Origin: an uncultured Rhizobiaceae group bacterium
GTDB lineage: Bacteria; Pseudomonadota; Alphaproteobacteria; Rhizobiales; Rhizobiaceae
DNA length: 64,000 nucleotides
Assembly: GCA_937930845.1 (NCBI GenBank)
Contig: CALHBJ010000006.1
Coordinates: 48,297-112,296, forward strand
Reading direction: 5' to 3'
The position numbers and the translations under genes are program-made. Under the pieces are notes generated by a model. That model was not told where the DNA came from. It worked only from the letters and a program-made list of their open reading frames with translations, and ran no database searches. Below are positions 27,301 to 35,206 of the stretch, piece by piece; positions within the stretch are counted from its first letter, which is position 1; the number at the start of each line of letters is the position of its first letter.

Positions 27301-28137
27301 ATGAAATTCGGCGTGCATGCCGGCCTTTGGTTGGCCCGATGGACTGATGAGATCATACCAGTTCTAAAAAAGGTCGCAGACCTTGGCTATGATGGCGTTG
27401 AAGTGTCCTTGCTCGGCATGAGCGACGAGAAGGCGCAGGCTTTGGCAAAAGCGGTTCGCGATCATGGACTGGAAGTGACATGTTCCGATGGCCTTTCGCC
27501 CCAAAACGACATCACCGCACAGGATGCGGATGTGAGGGCGGCTGGGCTGAATTATCTGCGCTGGGCCATTGCCACAACGGCGCGGATCGGTGCGCGGGGT
27601 TTGGCCGGTGTCGTTTATGCCCCCTGGGGTGTGTATGATCCGGCCAACAAGCCGGTGCGTGCCCGCCGCTCCGCCCAGGCATTCGCCGCCCTGCACGATG
27701 ATCTTGAACGCCATGATGTGACATTGGGCATTGAGGCGATCAACCGGTTTGAGACAGATCTGGTCAATACGGCCGCTGAAGCCAAGGCAATGGCCCTTGC
27801 TTCCGGTTCCTCCCGTGTTGGGGCGTTGCTCGACACGTTTCACCTCAATATTGAAGAAAAGGATATTGCCGCCGCGATTGTCGATACCGGTGACAAACTG
27901 GTGCATTTCCATGTTTCAGACAATGACCGTGGCGTTCCAGGCTCCGGCCATGTGCCCTGGGGTGAAGTTAAGCGGGCTTTGGATCAGGTGGGATATAATG
28001 GTTGGATCGTTGCCGAGATGTTTGTTGTTGCCGGCAATCCCGCCAGTGCTGATTTGAACATTTGGCGGGACATTGAGCCCGATGCAACGGACGCCGCGCG
28101 CCGTGCCTTGTCTTTCATGAAGAGTACGTTTGCATGA
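27301..28137 (+). CDS. Sugar phosphate isomerase/epimerase (xylose-isomerase-like TIM barrel)
   Basis: A 278-residue protein of the AP-endonuclease-2/xylose-isomerase-like TIM-barrel family, acting on sugars or sugar phosphates through a divalent metal. Likely metal ligands sit in GIEAINRFETDLVNT, LLDTFHLNIEEKD and LVHFHVSDNDRGVPGSGHVPWG. ATG 27301 is used; the track begins three codons upstream at GTG. It overlaps dhaL by 4 bp, tying the isomerisation to the following kinase. The substrate is unknown; a ketose or its phosphate is the best guess. Confidence 0.84.
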   Translation: MKFGVHAGLWLARWTDEIIPVLKKVADLGYDGVEVSLLGMSDEKAQALAKAVRDHGLEVTCSDGLSPQNDITAQDADVRAAGLNYLRWAIATTARIGARGLAGVVYAPWGVYDPANKPVRARRSAQAFAALHDDLERHDVTLGIEAINRFETDLVNTAAEAKAMALASGSSRVGALLDTFHLNIEEKDIAAAIVDTGDKLVHFHVSDNDRGVPGSGHVPWGEVKRALDQVGYNGWIVAEMFVVAGNPASADLNIWRDIEPDATDAARRALSFMKSTFA

Positions 28138-28661
28138 ACTCTTTCCTGTGCCTTTTGCTTGTCCGGTTTGAAGCGTTGGAGGCGGAACTCAACGCCCTTG
28201 ATGCGGCAACAGGGGATGGGGACCATGGAATAACCATGGTGAAAGGTCTGCGTGCGGCCGTGGCGGCGGAAAATCCGGCAAAGGCTTTCCGCATGGCATC
28301 TGGCGGCGCGTCGGGTTCGTTGTTTTCTGTTCTCATCGGCGCTTTGGCTTCGGTAATTGATCGAAGTTCTGATCTGGATGATACGCTACAGGATGCGGCA
28401 CATCGCATTGGCCAACTGGGCCAGGCTAAGGCGGGGGATAAGACCCTGCTCGACGCGCTCATTCCCGCCGCATCAGTTGGAAGCAATGCTGATGCGGCTG
28501 CACGGGCAGCGCGGGAAGGATGGCTGGCCACAAAAGACATGGCTGCCAGGCGGGGGCGGACAAAATATGTGGAGGGGGCGGGTGTTGGACATCTCGATGC
28601 CGGTGCCCGTTCAGTTGCAGAAATTCTTGAAGCCTTTGCCCAATGGCAGAAAGATCAATGA
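28134..28661 (+). CDS. DhaL-type kinase subunit (DAK2 domain)
   Basis: The nucleotide-binding subunit of a dihydroxyacetone-kinase-family enzyme. The Mg/ADP-binding aspartates lie in LDAATGDGDHGITM, and MASGGASGSLFSVLIGAL and TLLDALIPA follow as in the family. At 175 residues it is about 30 short of usual DhaL: the first helix (SFLCLLLVRFEALEAEL) is abbreviated. It overlaps both neighbours, the isomerase and DhaK. No PTS DhaM gene is in view, so whether it uses ATP directly or a distant DhaM is open. Confidence 0.83.
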   Translation: MNSFLCLLLVRFEALEAELNALDAATGDGDHGITMVKGLRAAVAAENPAKAFRMASGGASGSLFSVLIGALASVIDRSSDLDDTLQDAAHRIGQLGQAKAGDKTLLDALIPAASVGSNADAAARAAREGWLATKDMAARRGRTKYVEGAGVGHLDAGARSVAEILEAFAQWQKDQ

Positions 28662-29680
28662 TGAAGAAGCTGTTCAACAGTCAGGAAACGATGGCCGATG
28701 ACATGATCGACGGTTTTGTTGCTGCTTTTCCTGACATTGTCATGCGCGGGAAACATCCGCGGGTTGTCCGACGTCGCACGCTTAGGACAAAGGGGGGGAA
28801 GGTTGCCCTGTTGATTGGCAATGGCTGTGGCCATGAACCCATTGCGATGGGTTTCGTCGGTGAAGGATTGCTGGACGCCAATGTGGTTGGCGACGTGTTT
28901 GCCGCGCCATCGCAGGATTTGATTCTTGAGGGAATTGAAGAAGTGACCGGCGATGCCGGGGCCGTTTTGCTCATTTCGCGCCATGAGGGCGATGTGATCA
29001 ACGGCAATGCGGCTGCATTAATGGCTCAGGATGAGGGGCTGAATGTCAGGCCCTTGCTGATGTATGACGATATTTCGTCAGCACCCAAAGGACAGGAAGA
29101 CGAACGCCGGGGTGCCGCTGGCACGATGTTCATCTACAAGATTTTGGGTGCGGCTGCGGAAGCCGGCATGGGCCTGGATGCGCTTTATGCGTTGGGTGAA
29201 GACGTGCGGGCAAGAACGCGCACATTGGGGGCCGCGGTTTTGCCAGGCATCTCGCCCCTTACCGGCGAGCCAATGTTCAAACTGCCCGATGATGAAGTAT
29301 TTATCGGCATGGGTGTGCATGGCGAACCGGGGGTGGGGCGGCGAAAATTAGGGCCGGTCCATGAACTCGTTTCATTCATGATGGACGAATTGCTGGGGGA
29401 CCGTCACATCCCTTCTGGCACAACAACGCTGGTATTGATCAATGGTGCCGGTGGCACGACCCATATGGAATTGCTGACCATCTATCGCGAAGTTGTGCAG
29501 ATTTTGGAGGCGAGGGACATTCCCCATGTGTCGCCGATGATAGGATCATTTTCGACCACACAGGAAACCGGTGCATTTTCAATTTCCCTGTTCACGCCCA
29601 ACGAAGAAATGCTGACTTTTTGGCGGGCCGATCAGACGACACCCAATTTTCCAAAAATTCACGGGGGGAATGCAGGCTAG
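28658..29680 (+). CDS. DhaK-type kinase subunit (DAK1 domain)
   Basis: The substrate-binding subunit, which holds a short ketose covalently on a histidine. The key motifs are GNGCGHEPIAMGFVGEGLLD (normally GGSGHEP) and the histidine region FIGMGVHGEPGVGRRKL. ATG 28658 overlaps the dhaL stop; the track begins five codons early. The length of 340 residues is normal. The family phosphorylates dihydroxyacetone, and some members act on erythrulose. The neighbouring isomerases suggest a ketose other than dihydroxyacetone. Confidence 0.85.
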   Translation: MMKKLFNSQETMADDMIDGFVAAFPDIVMRGKHPRVVRRRTLRTKGGKVALLIGNGCGHEPIAMGFVGEGLLDANVVGDVFAAPSQDLILEGIEEVTGDAGAVLLISRHEGDVINGNAAALMAQDEGLNVRPLLMYDDISSAPKGQEDERRGAAGTMFIYKILGAAAEAGMGLDALYALGEDVRARTRTLGAAVLPGISPLTGEPMFKLPDDEVFIGMGVHGEPGVGRRKLGPVHELVSFMMDELLGDRHIPSGTTTLVLINGAGGTTHMELLTIYREVVQILEARDIPHVSPMIGSFSTTQETGAFSISLFTPNEEMLTFWRADQTTPNFPKIHGGNAG

Positions 29681-29795
29681 TCGCGTTGGCAGAAATTCAC
29701 GGCATAGCATTTGATACCGAGCTTCATATTTCTGCCCCATCGTGAATGGTGGTGCTTTTCGCATTTAGTGAGACCTGACACTAGGGAGAGATGAA

Positions 29796-31238
29796 TTGGG
29801 ACTGAATATTCAACCGTTGAAAATTGGACTCATTCGGGCATCTCTGCCGAGCTATTTCCCGGAAAAATTTGATGTTTGGAAACGGGCGGAAGCGGCCCTT
29901 GGCGGCTTGTGTGACAGACTGGGCGCACAGCTTTTTGTTGCCCCAGGCGTGCCAATGGATGCGCGGGAAACATGTGTTGCCCTGGAAAAATGTCGCGCGG
30001 AGGCCGTTGATTTTGTGCTCCTGCTACATGGCGGATTCAGCATGGGGGATGTGGCGCGCACGGTGGCAGCCGCGCCGGTGAGAGCCGGGTTCTGGTCGGT
30101 GCCGGAACCGGTTAGAACCGGCGATGTTCAACTGAATAATTTTGTGTCGCTCAACATGTCCATGTCGATTGCACGGCAGGTGCGCGATCTGAAATCGTCT
30201 CCTGTGCAGTGGTATCACGGTGCGCCAGACAGTCCAGCGCTTCTGCAACGTTTGGAAAACACATTGCGCGCCCTTCAGGCGGCAAAAGATTTGCAAGGTG
30301 CCCGCATCGGTGTGGTGGGTGGGCTGGCGATGACATTTTACAATATGGAAGTGTCCACCAACGAATTACGGTCTCGTCTTGGGGTGGAAGTGGCCAATCA
30401 TGACATGCATGAGCTTACCGACCGTATGGCGTCAATTGACAGCACAAGAATGGCCAAAGAACTGGCATTGATTTCTGCTGCCGCACGGGTGGATGGGGTC
30501 AGCTGTTCTCAAATGGCATTGACCACCCAATGCGCCCTGGCTTTGGAAGATATGGCCAGCGAGGGGAATTATGCGGCGCTTGCGGTAAGTGATTGGCCCG
30601 CATTGCAGGACAATCCAGGAATGCATCCCGGTGCCGCATTTACATGGCTGGAGGAAAAGGCGCGCCTGCCCATCGCATCGGAGGGAGATGTTTTGGGTGC
30701 GGTCACCCAGATTATTGCCAAGTCGATGACCGGCAGGGTTGGCTATCTGCTGGATATGACCGAGCCGGATCTGGATGCCGAACAATTGCTCATGTGGCAT
30801 GGCGGTGGCGGGCCGTTATATCTGGCCGATGATGGCGGCGCAAAATGGATCAACCATCCAATGATCGGTCGGGGTACAGACGCGGGGCCCATATATGGGG
30901 CGATCAGTGATCTGGTTTTTCAGGCCGGGCCGGTCAGTGTGTTTCGGGTGGCGCGTAACGCTTCGGCGTTTATTTCAATGACCGCAGAAGTTGTGTCGCG
31001 CGACCCATCTGGATTTAGCGGGTGCCGTGGGTGGCTTGAAGGTTTTGAGATTTTTGGCGCGCAGGCAACGCTGGAAGATGTGGTTGCCACGGTGATGGCC
31101 CATGGATTGGAGCACCATTTCGTGCTGGTGCCTGGCAATATTTCAGCACCTTTGACAGAGTTTGCGTCGTGGACCGGTATGGACCTGTTGGATCGTCGGC
31201 CCATGCGCAACCATCTCGACCGCCGCGACTTCACTTAA
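29796..31238 (+). CDS. L-fucose/L-arabinose isomerase-like protein
   Basis: A 480-residue protein related to the fucose/arabinose isomerase fold, which interconverts aldoses and ketoses with Mn2+. It begins LKIGLIRASLPSYFPEKFDVW, has a Rossmann-like segment GARIGVVGGLAMTFYNMEVS, and the pattern MLWHGGGGPLYLADD late, as in this superfamily. The start is TTG 29796, seven bases after AGGGAG; an ATG five bases earlier is out of frame and stops at once. It probably supplies the ketose for the DhaKL-type kinase upstream, but the substrate is unknown. Confidence 0.78.
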   Translation: MGLNIQPLKIGLIRASLPSYFPEKFDVWKRAEAALGGLCDRLGAQLFVAPGVPMDARETCVALEKCRAEAVDFVLLLHGGFSMGDVARTVAAAPVRAGFWSVPEPVRTGDVQLNNFVSLNMSMSIARQVRDLKSSPVQWYHGAPDSPALLQRLENTLRALQAAKDLQGARIGVVGGLAMTFYNMEVSTNELRSRLGVEVANHDMHELTDRMASIDSTRMAKELALISAAARVDGVSCSQMALTTQCALALEDMASEGNYAALAVSDWPALQDNPGMHPGAAFTWLEEKARLPIASEGDVLGAVTQIIAKSMTGRVGYLLDMTEPDLDAEQLLMWHGGGGPLYLADDGGAKWINHPMIGRGTDAGPIYGAISDLVFQAGPVSVFRVARNASAFISMTAEVVSRDPSGFSGCRGWLEGFEIFGAQATLEDVVATVMAHGLEHHFVLVPGNISAPLTEFASWTGMDLLDRRPMRNHLDRRDFT

Positions 31239-32320
31239 CTGCCCTGTCGGGCTGCTGCCTCCAGCTTATTGTAAAAGTCGATGAATATTTCATCGCGTTG
31301 CACATCATGGGCTTCACGCATGGAATGGCGCGATGCGTCCTGTTTCCAATTCAGCTCCCCATCCAAAACCGGCGAAGTCGTGATGAATGTCGGAACCCAT
31401 GCGGGATTAATCAGCCAGGCGATGTTGATGATGTCCCAGATCACCCATGTGCGGCGCGCCGTATCCTCAAGGGCAAACATGTGGTGCAACGGATTATGGG
31501 TATAGAGGTGCCATAGATAATCCCCGATCGCGCCGCGACCTTTGACGAATTGTGCCATTTCAGGTTGCGAGATCTTAAGCTGTGCCCCCACGTGATATCC
31601 CGGCAGATAGATATGCGGGACGCCACTGTCGAAGATAATGCGGGACGCTATCACGTCCTGGACAAGATTGAGCGAAGGTCTGTTGCAGTGGGGTGCGTTT
31701 GATGGATAGGCGGAGGTCCAGATCACCACAATATTTTCTGCAATCTCCGGCGCGACCACCAAGGCGGAGGCAATATTGGTCACGCATCCCAATGCTGCAA
31801 TATAAAGTGGCGAAGACCCTGACTTTGCCAGATCAATGATGGTGTCAACGGCGTGTGAGTGCACCGGCGTGTCTGCCGCTTCCATATATCGATCAGCACC
31901 ACGAAAAACCTTGCCGCTCGAATCGATGCCAAGTTTATCGTAGACCGTCAGAATTTCCCGATAGCTCAATTCCATGCCCTTGGCCGGGTCAATGAATTCC
32001 AGATCGGCGGCACGCCGTCCCTGGGCGTGCAATCGGTTGATCCAGCCCCGAAAGGCCCCCACCAGATGCTCCTGGTGTTTGTCGCCCTTTTCGATTGCCT
32101 GCTCGGCGGCAACAAGTTGTGTGCGGTGGTGGGCAAAGGAAAACGGTTCAGCGGTGACCGCTTCCACAGTCATTTTTTCCGGCGACAACAGGGCCCAGGC
32201 CAGCGCGAACTGATCGTCAATTTCATTGGCCGTATCTGTGTCGATGAGCAGCCGCACATTGCCGGTGGGGGGTGCAAGGCGTTGTTCCATGAGGGCCGGG
32301 GATAGCTGACGAAAACTCAT
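31235..32320 (-). CDS. Inosine/uridine-preferring nucleoside hydrolase family protein
   Basis: Cleaves N-ribosidic bonds of nucleosides or related glycosides. The calcium-binding signature is LLIDTDTANEIDDQFALAWAL, near residue 25, and a late histidine stands in HHMFALEDTARRTWVIWD. ATG 32320 follows AAGGAATTG; the track adds ten codons. It converges on the isomerase-like gene with a 4-bp overlap of stops. Released ribose or another sugar could feed the neighbouring pathway, but this is only proximity. Confidence 0.85.
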   Translation of the reverse strand: MSFRQLSPALMEQRLAPPTGNVRLLIDTDTANEIDDQFALAWALLSPEKMTVEAVTAEPFSFAHHRTQLVAAEQAIEKGDKHQEHLVGAFRGWINRLHAQGRRAADLEFIDPAKGMELSYREILTVYDKLGIDSSGKVFRGADRYMEAADTPVHSHAVDTIIDLAKSGSSPLYIAALGCVTNIASALVVAPEIAENIVVIWTSAYPSNAPHCNRPSLNLVQDVIASRIIFDSGVPHIYLPGYHVGAQLKISQPEMAQFVKGRGAIGDYLWHLYTHNPLHHMFALEDTARRTWVIWDIINIAWLINPAWVPTFITTSPVLDGELNWKQDASRHSMREAHDVQRDEIFIDFYNKLEAAARQGS

Positions 32321-32333
32321 GAGACACAATTCC

Positions 32334-32536
32334 TTAGATAAGGCGCGCACTGCGCGTTTGTTGCGACAGACTGAAACTTACCGTGCCGTTACGAATGACT
32401 TCCTCATAGAAAACGCCCTTGTCCTGATCGTCGAAGGCCGAACTCGCTTGCGTTAAAAGAGGCAGTCCAATTTCGGCATTATTGTATCGGCAAACGCAAC
32501 CGATCCTGGTCCCTCGCTTGCGCCAATATCATGAGA
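32334..32536 (-). pseudogene. Possible remnant of a gene upstream of the nucleoside hydrolase
   Basis: Reading the minus strand, an open frame without a usable start ends in GVFYEEVIRNGTVSFSLSQQ... and a TAA at 32334, exactly at the hydrolase ribosome binding site. An overlapping second frame a little upstream also looks protein-like (GASEGPGSVAFADTIMPKL). Together they suggest the tail of a degraded, frameshifted gene once co-transcribed with the hydrolase. I do not recognise the family, and chance cannot be excluded. Confidence 0.25.
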
Positions 32537-33076
32537 TAGGGGCACACTGACTTAACCTAATTATATTTACAAGTTGACCGCACCTCACTTTAATCTCTTG
32601 GAAAATCGCGATTCTATTGCAGGGTTCCGGTGGGCATTGCAGCTGCGCTATTGCTGATTATCAACTTTTGGTGAATTGTAACGCGGCATCACGAACCATT
32701 TTGTGGAGGCCGGATCATGCAGTTCCGATTGCTTTTCGAATATCGCGACTATGAAAAAGAAGAATCTCAAAGGTCCAAGCGCGCAGCAAAGCAATTGTCT
32801 GCCGGTGGAGAAATCTGTCCGGCCAACCCAGCCAGAAATTCACTGTTTATAAGGTGGGCGAAGCATTTTGGGTTTTTCGCAATTCCACCTTCCTGCAGAA
32901 GTCTGCACCTGAAATAGCCGCCATTTGGTCAGTCGAACCGTGGGTGAGGTTTAGCGACGGTGGTTCGATTGCGTTTCATCGTTGATAAAATGGATGTGCG
33001 GTGTCGACAAAAACTCATAATCACGTCAACTTATGACGAGATATTTGGACTGTAGAAATTCAACAGGGAGTTACAC
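32537..33076. other. Spacer ahead of the betaine-type transporter
   Basis: 540 bp without a convincing gene; a 66-residue ORF at 32717-32917 has no recognisable features. TCATAA (33015-33020) and TTATGA (33031-33036) form an inverted repeat about 45 bp before the proX-like ATG, a possible operator. ACAGGGAG serves as the ribosome binding site. Confidence 0.45.
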
Positions 33077-34003
33077 ATGAAGAAGCTGATCCTCAGCGCC
33101 GCCATGGTCGCTTTTATGGGTACTGCCCATGCGGCTGACCCAAAGGGTGCCGATACGCCGATCAAGATTGCCGTCAACGAATGGACAGGGCAAAATCTGT
33201 CTGCCCGTATCGCTGGCAGTTTGTTGGGCAAAATGGGCTACAAGGTTGAGTATGTGACTGCCGGGGCCGTTCCACAATTTGCCGCCATTGCCGAAGGCAG
33301 TCTCAACTTCAACCCGGAAATCTGGACCAACAATGTTGGAGATATTTATCCCAAGGCGGTTGAATCGGGCAAGATCATCGTCTCCGGCGATCTTGGCCTT
33401 GAGCCACGCGAAGGCTGGTTTTATCCCCCCTATATGGAAGAAAAGTGCCCTGGATTGCCCGCCTATTCGGCGCTTTACGATTGCGCACAGGCATTTGCCG
33501 CTGCCGATACTTTTCCCAAGGGGCGGTTGATAACATATCCGGCGGACTGGGGCACACGCTCAAGCGAACAGGTTGCCGCGATTGGTCTTCCGTTTCAGCC
33601 TGTGGCTGGCGGCAGCGAAGGCGCCATGATTGCTGAAATGAAATCGGCGATTGCTGCCAAACAGCCCATGTTGATGATGTTGTGGCAGCCGCATTGGATT
33701 CATGCTGATGTCAAGTTGAACCTCGTCAAGTGGGACAGCGAAAGCGCCGATTGCCTTGCGGGCAAAAATCAATCCAAGGGCAGCGCCTGCGGATTTGCCC
33801 AGGCCAGCGTGAAGAAAATCATCAATGCTGATTTTGCAAAAACATGGCCTGACGCGGTCAAGTTCGTGAATTCCTATTCGCTTTCCAATGACGTGCAAAA
33901 CGCGCTGATCAAGAAAGTGGATCAGGACAAGGTCAAGATCGAAGACGTTGTTGCACAATGGGTTGCTGACAATGAATCCGTGTGGAGCGGCTGGGTCAAA
34001 TAG
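33077..34003 (+). CDS. Glycine betaine/proline-type ABC substrate-binding protein
   Basis: Periplasmic binding protein of the OpuAC/ProX class. A signal peptide (KKLILSAAMVAFMGTAHAA) precedes IKIAVNEWTGQNLSARIAG, the family's typical opening. Aromatic residues likely to cage a quaternary amine are seen in NEWTGQ, NPEIWTNN, GWFYPPYM and LWQPHWIHAD. Ligands in this class are glycine betaine, choline, proline betaine or carnitine; the exact one is not decidable. It is the first gene of a three-gene importer. Confidence 0.87.
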   Translation: MKKLILSAAMVAFMGTAHAADPKGADTPIKIAVNEWTGQNLSARIAGSLLGKMGYKVEYVTAGAVPQFAAIAEGSLNFNPEIWTNNVGDIYPKAVESGKIIVSGDLGLEPREGWFYPPYMEEKCPGLPAYSALYDCAQAFAAADTFPKGRLITYPADWGTRSSEQVAAIGLPFQPVAGGSEGAMIAEMKSAIAAKQPMLMMLWQPHWIHADVKLNLVKWDSESADCLAGKNQSKGSACGFAQASVKKIINADFAKTWPDAVKFVNSYSLSNDVQNALIKKVDQDKVKIEDVVAQWVADNESVWSGWVK

Positions 34004-34053
34004 GGCGGGAAAACAGGGACCGCGTGGCGTGTTCCCACCCGTGCAATCAAGTG

Positions 34054-34084
34054 TGGCCCCGTGTGCTGTTTGCGCGCGGGGCCA
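34054..34084 (+). terminator. Hairpin between binding-protein and ATPase genes
   Basis: TGGCCCCG pairs perfectly with CGGGGCCA, followed by TTTCATTTCC. The weak T-tract suggests partial termination or 3'-end protection. This would leave more message for the binding protein than for the membrane components, a common feature of such operons. Confidence 0.5.
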
Positions 34085-34113
34085 TTTCATTTCCTTAACA
34101 CAAGACAAGACAA

Positions 34114-35202
34114 ATGCCCGGAACTGATCCCACGCCCTTGGAAGTCAAACTCTCCTGCCGCCATATCTGGAAGGTTTATGGAACCCATCCGGACAGATTT
34201 TTTTCCAATAAATCCGGTCGGTTGCCGGATGGCGTTGACCCATTGAATCATGCCCAGGAGATTCGTGACAGCAATCACATTGTGGCTGGTGCCAATGTTT
34301 CGTTTGATGTGCATGTGGGCGAGATATTTGTGATCATGGGGCTTTCCGGTTCCGGCAAGTCCACCATTGTTCGCTGCCTGTCTCGCCTTGTGGAACCAAC
34401 GGCGGGCGAGGTCTTGCTTGATGGGCAGAACCTGCTCGACATCAATAAACGCGAACTCATTGAATTCCGCCGCCACAAGATGGGCATGGTGTTTCAAAAT
34501 TTTGGCCTGATGCCCCATCTTAACGTGCTGGACAATGTGGCGTTTCCGCTGGAGTTACAGGGCATCGATGTGAAGGAGCGCCGCAGGAGGGCGCAGGAGA
34601 TTATCGACCTGGTGGGGCTGGAAGGTCGTGAAGCCAGTTTCCCAAGCCAGCTTTCCGGCGGCCAGCAGCAGCGCGTGGGCATTGCCCGCTCGCTGGCGGT
34701 GAAGCCAGAACTGTGGTTTCTCGACGAACCGTTCAGTGCGCTGGACCCGCTGATCCGTAAACAGATGCAGGATGAGTTCCTGCGCCTGCAACGGGAATTG
34801 CACAAGTCCATCGTGTTCATCACCCATGACTTTATGGAAGCCCTGCGCATTGCCGACCGAATGGCGATCATGCGCGATGGGGAAGTGGTTCAAATTGGCC
34901 GACCGGTGGACCTGATCCTTAACCCGGTTGATGATTATGTGCGTGAATTTACCAATGATGTGCCCTGGGAACTCGTGCTCACTGCAGGCGATATTGCTGA
35001 CCCTGCTCATAAATTCGCCAAGGGCATGGGTCATATTTCTGCCGATACGTCTGTGGCAACTTTGTTGCCGTATTTGGCTGACCACGAAGCCGGTGTTGTG
35101 GTCCGCGATGGGGACGGAAACGATATGGGCGTGGTCAATGCGCGCCGGGTGATCGAAGCTCTGGCAAGTGGCGTACAAAACCCGGCGCAGGTGGGTATGT
35201 AA
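34114..35202 (+). CDS. Quaternary-amine ABC transporter ATP-binding protein
   Basis: ATPase of the OpuAA/ProV type. Walker A is IMGLSGSGKSTIVR, the signature is LSGGQQQRVGIARSLA, Walker B is LWFLDEPFSALDPLIR, and the H-loop is ITHDFMEALR. The N-terminus has a family-typical insertion before Walker A (PDRFFSNKSGRLPDGVDP). About 70 C-terminal residues form a partial CBS-like segment (GVVVRDGDGNDMGVVNARRV) where ProV has an osmosensing CBS pair. Confidence 0.88.
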   Translation: MPGTDPTPLEVKLSCRHIWKVYGTHPDRFFSNKSGRLPDGVDPLNHAQEIRDSNHIVAGANVSFDVHVGEIFVIMGLSGSGKSTIVRCLSRLVEPTAGEVLLDGQNLLDINKRELIEFRRHKMGMVFQNFGLMPHLNVLDNVAFPLELQGIDVKERRRRAQEIIDLVGLEGREASFPSQLSGGQQQRVGIARSLAVKPELWFLDEPFSALDPLIRKQMQDEFLRLQRELHKSIVFITHDFMEALRIADRMAIMRDGEVVQIGRPVDLILNPVDDYVREFTNDVPWELVLTAGDIADPAHKFAKGMGHISADTSVATLLPYLADHEAGVVVRDGDGNDMGVVNARRVIEALASGVQNPAQVGM

Positions 35203-35206
35203 GAAG

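Noticed and set aside
32717-32917. 66-residue ORF in the spacer
   Set aside because: Composition and lack of motifs suggest chance; no ribosome binding site.
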